Assembly (NCBI RefSeq): GCF_000368925.1
Contig: NZ_KB849755.1
Span: forward strand, 1,023,324-1,087,323
Direction of reading: 5' to 3'
Source: Acinetobacter bereziniae LMG 1003 = CIP 70.12
GTDB lineage: Bacteria; Pseudomonadota; Gammaproteobacteria; Pseudomonadales; Moraxellaceae
Length of the DNA: 64,000 bases
The translations under genes and the position numbers were made by a program. Every line of letters begins with the position of its first letter. The stretch's first letter is position 1. The notes beneath the pieces are model-generated. The model searched no databases. It saw only the letters and a program-made list of their open reading frames with translations, and was not told the origin of the DNA. Below are positions 1 through 7,381 of the stretch, piece after piece.

Positions 1-517
1 GTGAAGCAACTATAGTTTGAGACTGTAAAAGACCAAGCTGGGCAGACTGAATGAAATATTTAAATGCTTTACTTCTGTCTTCCTTAACACCAACCCCCTT
101 ATAATAAGCTAAACCAAGATTATGTATAGCTGAGGGATTCCCTTTTTTTGCACCAGTTTCAAACCATTCTAAAGCCTTTCTATCATCCTTTTTTATATAG
201 TTATTACCATTTCGATAAATTAACCCTAATTATAATATTGCATTAGAAGATCCTAATTTTGCAGCTTGTTCAAATAGTTCAAATGCCCTTTTTTGATTAA
301 CTTCAGCTCCCTCTCCTGTGGCATACATTGAACCTAAAACAAATATTGCTTCTGGATCATTTTCTTTCGCTGCACTTTCTAAATCAGCTTTAGACGTATA
401 AGTTGTAAGATCCTTATAATCTTTTGTTAAATTTTCTGTTTTATTATTCCGACTACCTTCTGTGCATGCAGAAGTCAAATAAATAATTATAAAAAATATA
501 ATATTTTTAACATTCAT
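1..517 (-). pseudogene. Sel1-repeat lipoprotein, nonsense-interrupted and cut by window edge
   Basis: The 5' end encodes a lipoprotein signal (Cys in the context TSAC), a short polar linker and one Sel1 repeat. A TAA at 230-232 then stops it after 95 residues. Beyond the stop the same frame stays open to base 1 and continues as Sel1 repeats (LGLIYRNGNNYIKKDDRK...), matching the neighbouring gene at 576-1487 residue for residue. There the stop position holds Gln (FQLGLIY), so one CAA-to-TAA change explains it. Sel1 repeats are alpha/alpha solenoids used for protein binding. This is a recent paralogue that was duplicated and then inactivated. A short secreted 95-aa product is still possible. 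Confidence 0.8.
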
Positions 518-575
518 ATTTCTAACTACTTTACTACAAGGTTAAATAAAAGCTTAAATTTTATAAAATCATGAT

Positions 576-1487
576 TCATTCAAGTTTTGATTTCCAATAG
601 TTTGCTTTTTCTGTATTATAATTCGGATTTTTTGTATTTGAATAGATATCAATTAATAATGCCATAGCAGCTTTATTATTAGAAGTTGCCGCTTTTTCAG
701 CATATTCAATTGCCTTACTAAAATCTTGATTGGTACCATTTCCTGAAAAATACTTAAGAGCGGTATTATACTGAGCTTCAACATTACCATTGTTCGCTGA
801 TTTTATAAACCAATTCAGAGACTTAATAGGATCTCTTTCAACTCCCTCACCTTTCTCATAGTTGAGGGCAACATTATTTTGAGATTTTATATCTCCTTGC
901 TCTGCTGCTTTCATAGACCAATAAAAAGACTGGCTTAAATCTTTTGTTATTCCCGTACCTGTATATAATTGATAAGCAACTATTATTTGTGATTGTAAAA
1001 AACCTAACTCTGCTGCTTTATGGAAATATTCGTAAGCTTGACTTTTATTTTGAGCAACGCCGACACCATCATAATATGCTACTCCCATGTTATGTAGGGC
1101 AGCTGCATTATTCTTCTCAGCTGCTTTTTTATACCAATATAAAGCCTTTTTATTATCAATTTCTTTTAAGTAGTTTGACCCATCATTATATATCAAACCA
1201 AGTTGAAACATTGCCTCATCGTTTCCTAAGTTTGCAGCTTGTTCAAATAATTCAAATGCCTTTTTTGGATTAAGATCAACTCCCTCTCCAGTGGCATACA
1301 TTGAACCTAAAACAAATATTGCATTAGGATCATTTGTTTTCACTGCATTCTCTAAATCAGTTTTGGATGTGTAAGTTGTATGATCTTTATTATCTTTTGT
1401 TAAATTGTCTCTTTTATTGCTTTGACTACCTTCAGTACATCCCGAAGCTAGTAAAACCGTCATTAAGCATAAAATATGAAGTTTCAT
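576..1487 (-). CDS. Sel1-repeat lipoprotein
   Basis: 303 aa. It has an N-terminal signal with lipobox LASGC (Cys about residue 17), a Ser/Asn/Thr-rich linker, then about six to seven Sel1 repeats with the usual A..LG..Y..G.GV..D...A..W..KAA pattern. It is probably anchored in the outer membrane facing the periplasm, where the solenoid would bind a partner protein. It is the intact paralogue of the broken gene at 1-517 and resembles the lipoprotein at 6492-7340. Its position at the tail of an orphan rhs gene row suggests, by inference only, an immunity or accessory role against a type VI or Rhs toxin. The family is also used in signalling and stress pathways, so the function is open. Confidence 0.8.
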   Translation of the reverse strand: MKLHILCLMTVLLASGCTEGSQSNKRDNLTKDNKDHTTYTSKTDLENAVKTNDPNAIFVLGSMYATGEGVDLNPKKAFELFEQAANLGNDEAMFQLGLIYNDGSNYLKEIDNKKALYWYKKAAEKNNAAALHNMGVAYYDGVGVAQNKSQAYEYFHKAAELGFLQSQIIVAYQLYTGTGITKDLSQSFYWSMKAAEQGDIKSQNNVALNYEKGEGVERDPIKSLNWFIKSANNGNVEAQYNTALKYFSGNGTNQDFSKAIEYAEKAATSNNKAAMALLIDIYSNTKNPNYNTEKANYWKSKLE

Positions 1488-1575
1488 CTAATTAGCACCT
1501 AAATTTACAATTGAAATTATTCAATTAATCCTTTGAAAGATTATCTTTTATAAATATCGAACCGATCAATACAAC

Positions 1576-1737
1576 CTATTCCTTAATACACAATTGATAA
1601 GCTTTTTTTGAATGCATTACAAATTCACTATATTTTGGGTTTGCTTCATCTAATACCTCTGGATCTTTATAAAAATCTGTTTTTAAATTTTCTACTAAAT
1701 AATCAAAATAAAACTTAAAAGTATTCGCATAAAATTC
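1576..1737 (-). pseudogene. Start-less C-terminal ORF remnant
   Basis: Fifty-three open codons follow the TAA at 1738-1740 directly and in the same frame as the membrane-protein remnant at 1738-2010. They end with ...KKAYQLCIKE and a stop at 1576-1578. The translation is hydrophilic and protein-like (for example NLKTDFYKDPEVLDEANPK) but has no good start codon. It is either the second half of the preceding gene cut off by a nonsense codon, or a separate decayed gene. I do not recognise the family. Confidence 0.4.
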
Positions 1738-2010
1738 TTAGCTTTTATTTTTTCCTCCATTTAAAAAATCAACCATCGATAAAAAAATAAAACAAACAAA
1801 GCCTATAAATTGCGTAACAATAAAAAAAAGAATTTGTTTACTGTATTCCATGACTTTATGATTTTTGATATACCCCAATATATTTCCTAAAACATATCCA
1901 ATTAAACCTATTGTTATCCCTTTAAAAAAATTTATCAGATACGGATGATCTTCTGCTTTAAATTTTGAAATAAAAATACTAATTATAACCTCTGCGATTA
2001 ATTCTATTAT
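1738..2010 (-). pseudogene. Small membrane protein remnant, third paralogue, start lost
   Basis: About 90 open codons resemble the small membrane proteins at 4018-4278 and 3709-3987: AEVIIS near the N-terminus, then HPYLINFFKGI followed by hydrophobic segments. Where the paralogue has ATG this copy has ATA, and the surrounding bases suggest an 8-nt loss around the start. No ATG, GTG or TTG is in frame with an upstream stop. The preceding gene in the row ends at 2012, so a tightly coupled operon is implied. It is probably inactive, unless a non-standard start is used. Confidence 0.5.
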
Positions 2011-2169
2011 TTCAGACTCTTACATCAGGTTTGGCATTATTTTGTTTTTTCCCATTATATTGACATTCCTTCTTCCCACCACTAATATCATAACTTAATG
2101 CAACATTTAGCTTATAGCTAAATATATAAAGTTTGCTACACTATAAAAAAAACCTTACTGACTGCTGTT

Positions 2170-2547
2170 ATGCCTAAGCCATACTCCAATGATCTTCGAT
2201 ACAAAGCTCTAGACTACTACAAAGAATGCCAGAATAAGTCTAAAACATGTACTGTTTTTAAGATTGCAAGAACGACTTTAGATCTCTGGATTCAGCTCGA
2301 ACATCTCCAAGGAAATGCGAATAGACCACATCCCGAAAAAGCAGGTCGACCCTATAAAATTAAAGACCTAAAGGCTTTCAAAATCTTTGTTGAAACAACA
2401 TCATTTTCACAGGCTAAAGATCTGGTGCCATTATTTGAGCAAAGATTTGGTTATTCCGTCAGCTATGCCAATATCTTATTTGCTTTAAAAAAGCTGGGGT
2501 GGAGTTATAAAAAAAGAGTTTTCTCTACAGACAAGCCTGCAAAATAG
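2170..2547 (+). CDS. IS630 transposase, N-terminal helix-turn-helix part (orfA)
   Basis: 125 aa, starting MPKPYSNDLRYKALDYY, the typical start of IS630-family transposases. It contains the paired HTH DNA-binding domains (KIARTTLDLWI; FGYSVSYANILFALKKLGWSYKKR). It ends at TAG 2545-2547. The catalytic half continues in the -1 frame, and the two reading frames meet at an AAAA run (2541-2544; GCA AAA TAG), so a -1 slip there would give a fused transposase. Whether this is programmed frameshifting or a decay mutation cannot be told from one copy. Confidence 0.8.
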   Translation: MPKPYSNDLRYKALDYYKECQNKSKTCTVFKIARTTLDLWIQLEHLQGNANRPHPEKAGRPYKIKDLKAFKIFVETTSFSQAKDLVPLFEQRFGYSVSYANILFALKKLGWSYKKRVFSTDKPAK

Positions 2548-3092
2548 GACGAGCAGTATTCCAATGGTTCCTACCACAATGGAAACAGCAATATGGTGAA
2601 GAGTATATTTTATACATTGATGAATCAGGTATAAATACCAATGAGGTTGCTGAATATGGTTGGTCTGAGAAAGGAAAACGTTGTCGTGCATTAAGAACAG
2701 GTGGGCATGGAAGTAGACTAAATATAATCAGTGCTGTTCGATCAAGTGCAACGTTTAAATTCATTGCTCCCCTAATTTTTAAGGGCTCATGTGATCGCAA
2801 TACTTTTACTGGCTGGCTTGAATATTTACTTAAAGATCTAACAAGAGATAAAAATGGTCAGCCTCAAAAATATTTACTAATTTTAGATAATGCTTCTATT
2901 CACAAAGGTCGAAAAATTGAGGAATTGGCTCGCCAGTACAATGCTAGGCTGATGTATTTGCCTGCTTATAGTCCAGACCTCAATCCAATTGAAAAAGCTT
3001 GGTCTATACTAAAAAGAAAAGTCAGACATATTGTTAGCCAACAACAGAAAACTATTCTTGAGGCTTTAGATATTGGGTTTAATCAAATGTAG
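2544..3092 (+). CDS. IS630 transposase, DDE catalytic part (orfB)
   Basis: Open in the -1 frame relative to orfA from about 2544 to the TAG at 3090-3092, about 182 codons with no strong own start. Catalytic signatures are visible: YILYIDESGIN (first Asp), LLILDNASIHK (second Asp) and YLPAYSPDLNPIEKAWS (third acidic residue, Glu). The stop codon lies inside the right inverted repeat. Expression probably needs a -1 frameshift from orfA at the A4 run. The DDE residues look intact, so the element may still be mobile. Confidence 0.75.
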   Translation: MGRAVFQWFLPQWKQQYGEEYILYIDESGINTNEVAEYGWSEKGKRCRALRTGGHGSRLNIISAVRSSATFKFIAPLIFKGSCDRNTFTGWLEYLLKDLTRDKNGQPQKYLLILDNASIHKGRKIEELARQYNARLMYLPAYSPDLNPIEKAWSILKRKVRHIVSQQQKTILEALDIGFNQM

Positions 3093-3361
3093 CATAGTTT
3101 ATTTAACTAGCTATATTGTAACTTTGATAAGTAAAATAACCTAAGTTTACTCCATCTAATTTAATATCATTAGTTGGAAAAGTAACACCTAATTCATTGT
3201 TATTTTCATCACAATAATATTCACCATAATTATTTTTTTCCACCAATCTCCATCCTTTTTCATATAATTTAGGTTTAACAATATTAATATAATTTTCCAT
3301 ATTAAAATTCCCCACTCTTTCTTCGAAGTAGTATGTTCTTAAATTTCTTACAAAGAATTTT

Positions 3362-3541
3362 TCAAATAAAAAAATCATAGATTTCAAAAATATACTCCAT
3401 ATTTATAAAATAGTTGGACTCTTCAGGAGTAACATTTCTTTCTATTTGCCGTAAATTCATTCCATATTCAATATTTTTTTGATCAATACAACCAGAAAGT
3501 AATAACATTAAAGAAAAAAATATACTTAGAATAGTTTTCAT
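3362..3541 (-). CDS. Mini-lipoprotein
   Basis: 59 aa: start MKTILSIFFSLMLLLSGC, a classical lipoprotein signal with lipobox LLSGC, then about 41 mature residues beginning IDQKN. ATG is at 3539-3541, directly after the TAG of the broken ORF at 3542-3703. It overlaps by 26 nt the longest form of the next gene, or precedes its more likely start at 3300. It belongs to the minus-strand row behind the orphan rhs module. No domain is recognised. A lipoprotein in such a cassette is compatible with an immunity function in the periplasm, but this is inference. Confidence 0.6.
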   Translation of the reverse strand: MKTILSIFFSLMLLLSGCIDQKNIEYGMNLRQIERNVTPEESNYFINMEYIFEIYDFFI

Positions 3542-3703
3542 CTACAATCCTCCAAATGAGTACATTAAACCTTTAGCATAAGGCTCGGTATCTTTAGTAT
3601 TACCTATTTTCTTATTCTTAGACTCATCAATAATTAGAACACCTAAACAACTAGGTTTTCAACAATATTTAAAATTAATTTTAAAATATTTATATAAAGC
3701 CAT
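3542..3703 (-). pseudogene. 54-codon ORF interrupted by an in-frame TGA
   Basis: ATG at 3701-3703 lies six bases after the stop of the membrane-protein gene 3709-3987, with CGGAAA in front of it. The frame reads 14 residues (MALYKYF...KYC), a TGA, then 38 more residues ending AKGLMYSFGGL and TAG, abutting the ATG of the next lipoprotein. The tight spacing on both sides suggests that the whole 54-codon unit was once one gene. The C-terminal part could alternatively be the tail of a lost toxin. Function unknown. Confidence 0.45.
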
Positions 3704-3708
3704 TTTAA

Positions 3709-3987
3709 CTATTTCCGTGAAATTCTATCTATAAACTCTACAATTTTACCCCAAATCAAAATAAATATTGACGTAATAAATCCAATTAAAATTCCGTTTA
3801 ATAAATTAAAAACAATATCACCAACTCCAAAGTCATCAATTTTTAAATAAGCATAAAGAGTGCTAACAAAAAAAATAAAAATTCCAAGAATTATTGAACG
3901 GATAAAAAAATACAAAACTGGATGATTATTACATCTAAAATGACTTCCAAAAAATTCAGATATACTATTTATCAACAAATAGAGCAT
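3709..3987 (-). CDS. Small inner-membrane protein, candidate immunity protein
   Basis: 92 aa with about three hydrophobic helices (residues about 24-45, 55-72 and a weak N-terminal one) and a basic C-terminus (DRISRK). It shares layout and spaced residues with 4018-4278 and the remnant 1738-2010: I.E...S near the start, HP.L.FF...I.LG, then alternating helices. It lies 30 bp after the previous membrane gene in the same direction. Genes of this size directly behind an Rhs toxin tip are commonly its immunity genes, and membrane immunity proteins usually guard against membrane-acting toxins. No named family is recognised, so this role is inferred from position. Confidence 0.6.
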   Translation of the reverse strand: MLYLLINSISEFFGSHFRCNNHPVLYFFIRSIILGIFIFFVSTLYAYLKIDDFGVGDIVFNLLNGILIGFITSIFILIWGKIVEFIDRISRK

Positions 3988-4017
3988 AATTAATTTCGGT
4001 TTCTTTTTCAGCTAATT

Positions 4018-4278
4018 TTATGAGTTTAAATCTAACCATTTACATCCCATAAAGAATAAAGAAGCTAACAAACCAATTCCTAATGATGCGAAAAAAGATA
4101 ATATTATTTTTTCTACATCCATTAAATCATTATTAAAAAAATCAATCAGCATATATAAAAAAAAGGCAGAAACACCTAAAACTATCCCTTTAAAAAAACT
4201 TATTAAATATGGATATTTTTCACTTTCATAATTAGAAACAAAGAAAGAAATGATTACTTCAGCAATAATTGTCAGCAT
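4018..4278 (-). CDS. Small inner-membrane protein, candidate cognate immunity of orphan Rhs-CT
   Basis: 86 aa from ATG 4276-4278 (MLTIIAEVIISFFV...). A longer upstream in-frame start exists but lies inside the rhs coding region. The chosen start sits one base after the rhs stop (TAG 4280-4282), the coupling typical of a toxin-immunity pair. There are three hydrophobic segments and almost no soluble domain. It is a paralogue of 3709-3987 and of the decayed copy at 1738-2010. The inferred role is neutralising the toxin tip encoded immediately upstream. Not matched to a named family. Confidence 0.65.
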   Translation of the reverse strand: MLTIIAEVIISFFVSNYESEKYPYLISFFKGIVLGVSAFFLYMLIDFFNNDLMDVEKIILSFFASLGIGLLASLFFMGCKWLDLNS

Positions 4279-4279
4279 T

Positions 4280-6394
4280 CTATTTTTTCGCCTCTTTTGC
4301 TTTCTGATCCGAAATAATTTTATTTGCCGTTCTAGAGGATGTTTGTTGCATAAGAAATTGATTACCAAAAATAACTATTCCAGCTATATTTTTATCCATT
4401 ATATTTTTAGGTAATGATAAGCCACCAACATGATTAACTCCTGCTGCTTTAGCCATCGTTCCTCCCCATGCCCCAAAGACAGCTCCGGAAGCTCCTGCAA
4501 CTGCAGTTCTCGAACCATCCCATTGTACACACTTACATTTAATCATATCTATAGTTTGGAAGGTAGAGTCCACAACCATACTACCACCTGATGTCTTTAT
4601 AACAGCTTGATTTACTGGATTTGCCCAAATATTTTTTGCATTTTGAACGGAAGCTTTTCCTAAATTAGGTAATTTTTTTACTCCTTCTCGACCAACCTGT
4701 AGTAACACTGGTGCAGCCTCACCAGCACCAGCACCAGCACCAGCACCAGCACCAGCACCAGCACCAGCACCAGCACCAGCACCAGCACCAGCACCAGCAA
4801 TAACATAAGGTGCATATCCAGCAACGGCAACCGCCTGCAAATTATTATTTCGTATTGCTCCTAATTGACGCAAAGTGTTGGCATCATTAGAATTTCTAGC
4901 TAAACCAGACATAGTATTAGGTAATAACGCACCCAATATGCCAGTACTTGGTCTATTCTGTTGTTCATACCTAGCGTCATTTATTTTTACAACTTCTCTA
5001 GCAGCTTTTAATTTTGCTAATGCTTTTGCATCATCAGCTTTTTCTTTAGCATAATGAGCATTGGCAATCTTACTATAACGATCATAATCAGATGCGTTTT
5101 TGTCTTTATCTCCCATTAACCCCATCGGATCAATCCACTGATTTGGATCACTTACATAAACCGAGTTATTTAACCCACCAAACAGCCCAATCGGGTCTTT
5201 ACTCACATACCTTGCACTATACGGCTCGTAATAACGATAACGGTTATAGTGCAAACCTGTTTCTTTATCGTAATACTGCCCTTGGAATCTTAGATTACTT
5301 TGCTCAAGTGGATTGGATTCATTTGCGGTTTTGATTTCTTGTGTTGTTCCCCATGTGTCCTGTTTAATTTCCCAAATACATTCGCCTAACTCATTGCTTA
5401 AGGTTTGTGGTGTACCGACTTGGTCACAGTGATAAAACGCAACTCGTTCTAATTCAGCTTTGTTCTTTCTGGTGTCTGTTTTCCACACTGGGTCTTTATA
5501 AATCGAATAAGGGACATCTTGGAATTGACGATAATCAGGTGTTTCTATCAGTTCAATAAAACGGGTATAGCCTGTTTGTAATAACGGTACAAAGCTATCT
5601 GGTTCATAAACATAGTGTTTGGTGTAGTTTTGTTTGTTGAGTTGATTGGAGTTAGTTTTGTATGACTCCCAGATCATCAAATCACCATCCCAACCAAATA
5701 AAGTAAGTTCTGAGCTATGTGCTGTTTTGGCGTCATTGAGGCTGTGTTTGTATAATCGACGACCAAATACATCATAACCATAGCTTGTAATTTGACCATT
5801 GTGATCGCTTTGTATCAGACGATTAAGGTTATCCCAAGTCAGTTTTAAGGTCTGACCTGATTGACTGGTTTCAATCACATTGCCTTGCGTATCATATTTG
5901 TAGTGCTTGCCTTGATATTGGGTGATCAGGTTATTTTTGACTTGTGATGTTTGTGTCGCAATCGGGTCGATCAAGTTCCCCGCAGGATCAAAACTAAAGC
6001 TTTCAGAACTATACGGATTTTGTGCTTTAATTAAGCGCCCAATTAGGTCGTATTGATAGCTTAATTTACCTAATCGGCTGTCATCCACCTGAGTCAGTAG
6101 GTAGTTGTTATCGTAGTGGTAATGTCGTTCTGCTTGATGTTTTGCTTGTTGTAATTGATCGAGTGTTTCTTGTTCATGTCGAATGATTTGTGAACTGAGT
6201 AAGCCCACATCATTATAGTTTTTGTTTTGCACCAAGCCATTGGCAAGCAGGCGTGTGGTTTCTCGGTGTAAATCATCTCGTTGGAATGCCACCATGTCTT
6301 GTTGGCTAAAAGCAATGCCATAAATATGCCCTGAGCCATAGCTGAGATTGGCTTGGACTTGTCCATCGGGTCGGATGGTTTTGGGCAAAGTCAT
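4280..6394 (-). CDS. Orphan Rhs C-terminal module with variable toxin tip
   Basis: 704 aa. Residues about 1-425 are YD/RHS repeats ending in the conserved core boundary (RYYEPYSARYVSKDPIGL, then DPMGL), nearly identical to the core of the full rhs at 7358-12138. After DPMGL the sequence is unique: a charged helical stretch, an Ala-Gly dipeptide repeat (about residues 530-560), then a glycine-rich hydrophobic end with a CKC motif. There is no N-terminal region and no PAAR. Homology to the full gene starts abruptly at TIRPDGQ and is preceded by a new ATG (MTLPK). It is thus a displaced orphan tip, a reservoir for recombination with the full rhs. The hydrophobic tip and the membrane-protein gene one base downstream suggest a membrane-targeting toxin; this is inferred. 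Confidence 0.8.
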   Translation of the reverse strand: MTLPKTIRPDGQVQANLSYGSGHIYGIAFSQQDMVAFQRDDLHRETTRLLANGLVQNKNYNDVGLLSSQIIRHEQETLDQLQQAKHQAERHYHYDNNYLLTQVDDSRLGKLSYQYDLIGRLIKAQNPYSSESFSFDPAGNLIDPIATQTSQVKNNLITQYQGKHYKYDTQGNVIETSQSGQTLKLTWDNLNRLIQSDHNGQITSYGYDVFGRRLYKHSLNDAKTAHSSELTLFGWDGDLMIWESYKTNSNQLNKQNYTKHYVYEPDSFVPLLQTGYTRFIELIETPDYRQFQDVPYSIYKDPVWKTDTRKNKAELERVAFYHCDQVGTPQTLSNELGECIWEIKQDTWGTTQEIKTANESNPLEQSNLRFQGQYYDKETGLHYNRYRYYEPYSARYVSKDPIGLFGGLNNSVYVSDPNQWIDPMGLMGDKDKNASDYDRYSKIANAHYAKEKADDAKALAKLKAAREVVKINDARYEQQNRPSTGILGALLPNTMSGLARNSNDANTLRQLGAIRNNNLQAVAVAGYAPYVIAGAGAGAGAGAGAGAGAGAGAGAGAGEAAPVLLQVGREGVKKLPNLGKASVQNAKNIWANPVNQAVIKTSGGSMVVDSTFQTIDMIKCKCVQWDGSRTAVAGASGAVFGAWGGTMAKAAGVNHVGGLSLPKNIMDKNIAGIVIFGNQFLMQQTSSRTANKIISDQKAKEAKK
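4721..4798 (-). repeat. 13-copy ACCAGC hexanucleotide repeat (Ala-Gly tract)
   Basis: Thirteen uninterrupted copies of ACCAGC on the plus strand, read as GCTGGT (Ala-Gly) in the minus-strand rhs module. Copy-number change by slippage would lengthen or shorten the tract by two residues per unit without altering the frame, so it would tune a linker rather than switch the gene off. Confidence 0.95.
5178..6383 (-). repeat. Duplicated rhs core, orphan copy
   Basis: Near-identical to 7963-9137 in the same orientation. Differences are point changes, a variable stretch around the KHSLNDAKTAHS region, and 21 bp here replaced by 2 bp in the other copy near 8820. The edges lie at the Rhs core/tip boundary and at TIRPDGQ. 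Confidence 0.85.
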
Positions 6395-6491
6395 TACTAT
6401 TCTTTTGTTTATGTTAATTTTATGTTCAATATAAGGAAATATAAGTCTCTTTATAGTAAATTATCAAATTATTTATGTTTGAGATAAAAAT

Positions 6492-7340
6492 ATGTTATCA
6501 AAAAAAATTTTTTTAACAATTTGCTTACTTAGTGTTTTAAATTCAGGCTGTGCTAAATCAAATGATGATAACCACAATAATCAACAATATAGCTCTAATA
6601 GTTCCGCTATTGATATAAATGAGATTAAATCTAAAGCTGAACAAGGAGATCCAGAAGCTCAATATAATATGGGAGTTTTGTTCACAGATGGTTATAAAGA
6701 CCTAAAACCCAATATTATAGAAGCATTTAAATGGTATAAATTATCGGCTGATAAAGGATATGCAAAAGCTAAATATAATTTAGCTATTCTTCTAAGTAGT
6801 GATTCAGGTATTAAAAATGATTATGCTCAAGCAAAAAAGTTATTTGAAGATGCTGCTGCTTTAGGCGATATACCATCATTAAATGAGCTTGGTAATTTTT
6901 ATAAAGATGGAATAGGTGTACAAGAAAATTACGCTCAAGCATCTGAATATTATTTAAAAGCAGCTAATGCTGGGTATTCTGCTGCTGAAAATAATATAGG
7001 TAATATGTATCTACATGGGCATGGAGTGTCACAAGATAAACTAAAAGCATCTCAATGGTATATAAAAGCTGCTGAACAAGGTGAGGTTGATGCTCAATAT
7101 AATTTAGGGCTTATGTATTTTTTAGGTGATGGCATAAAGCAAGATTATTCACAAGCTTATAAATGGTTTTTAGAAGCTGCAAATCAAGGAGATCACAACG
7201 CACAATACCATCTAGGGAAAATGTACCTAGATGGCTTAGGTGTTGATAAAAATCTTTCCAATTCAATTTCATGGTTTGAAAAATCTGCTAAATCAGGAAA
7301 TTCGTACGCAGCTCATGAATTATCTGAAATAAATAAGTAA
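6492..7340 (+). CDS. Sel1-repeat lipoprotein, candidate partner of the Rhs tip
   Basis: 282 aa. Lipoprotein signal with lipobox LNSGC (Cys20), an Asn/Ser-rich linker, then about six Sel1 repeats (AEQGDPEAQYNMGVLFTDG; AEQGEVDAQYNLGLMYFLG and so on). It is the only plus-strand gene in the first 16 kb and converges on the rhs gene that ends at 7358. It shares its architecture with 576-1487. Placement directly behind the toxin tip of the full rhs, inside the direct repeat, suggests it belongs to that toxin cassette, perhaps as a periplasmic immunity protein. The orientation argues against simple co-transcription, so the role stays tentative. Confidence 0.75.
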   Translation: MLSKKIFLTICLLSVLNSGCAKSNDDNHNNQQYSSNSSAIDINEIKSKAEQGDPEAQYNMGVLFTDGYKDLKPNIIEAFKWYKLSADKGYAKAKYNLAILLSSDSGIKNDYAQAKKLFEDAAALGDIPSLNELGNFYKDGIGVQENYAQASEYYLKAANAGYSAAENNIGNMYLHGHGVSQDKLKASQWYIKAAEQGEVDAQYNLGLMYFLGDGIKQDYSQAYKWFLEAANQGDHNAQYHLGKMYLDGLGVDKNLSNSISWFEKSAKSGNSYAAHELSEINK

Positions 7341-7346
7341 TTTTTT

Positions 7347-7381
7347 CATGGTTTTCCTTAGTATGTTGAAGGAAAACCATG
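7347..7381. repeat. Perfect 13-bp inverted repeat around the rhs stop codon
   Basis: CATGGTTTTCCTT (7347-7359) and AAGGAAAACCATG (7369-7381) flank a 9-nt loop. The hairpin includes the last codons and stop of the minus-strand rhs gene and starts 7 nt after the plus-strand Sel1 stop. Neither strand has a T-run after the stem, so it is not a textbook terminator. It could still act as a shared 3' end structure for the convergent genes. Confidence 0.7.

Larger units (their letters stand above)
2115..3113 (+). mobile_element. IS630-family insertion sequence, 999 bp
   Basis: The ends are imperfect 26-bp inverted repeats at 2115-2140 and 3088-3113 (21 of 26 positions agree; outermost TAGCTA, innermost TGCTACA). 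TA dinucleotides flank both sides (2113-2114 and 3114-3115), as expected for the TA target of IS630/Tc1 elements. The inside encodes an N-terminal helix-turn-helix ORF and a DDE catalytic ORF. Insertion into an identifiable minus-strand gene is shown by in-frame rejoining of its halves. Confidence 0.9.
2012..3387 (-). pseudogene. Small ORF of unknown family split by the IS630-like element
   Basis: The 5' part (3387 or, more likely, 3300 down to 3114) encodes MENYINIVKPKLYEKGW... and ends ...YFTYQSYN at the right end of the insertion element. Removing the element and one TA joins it in frame to 2012-2114, giving KLNVALSYDISGGKKE... and a TGA at 2012-2014. The restored protein from the inner ATG is about 95 aa, hydrophilic and of unknown function. 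The ATG at 3300 is preferred because GTGGGGAA precedes it at ribosome-binding distance. As it stands the product carries three foreign residues (IAS) from the inserted DNA. The gene belongs to the minus-strand row downstream of the orphan rhs module. Confidence 0.8.

Noticed and set aside
4283..4368. Longer N-terminus for the 86-aa membrane protein
   Set aside because: The extra 30 residues lie inside the rhs coding region and are absent from the paralogues.
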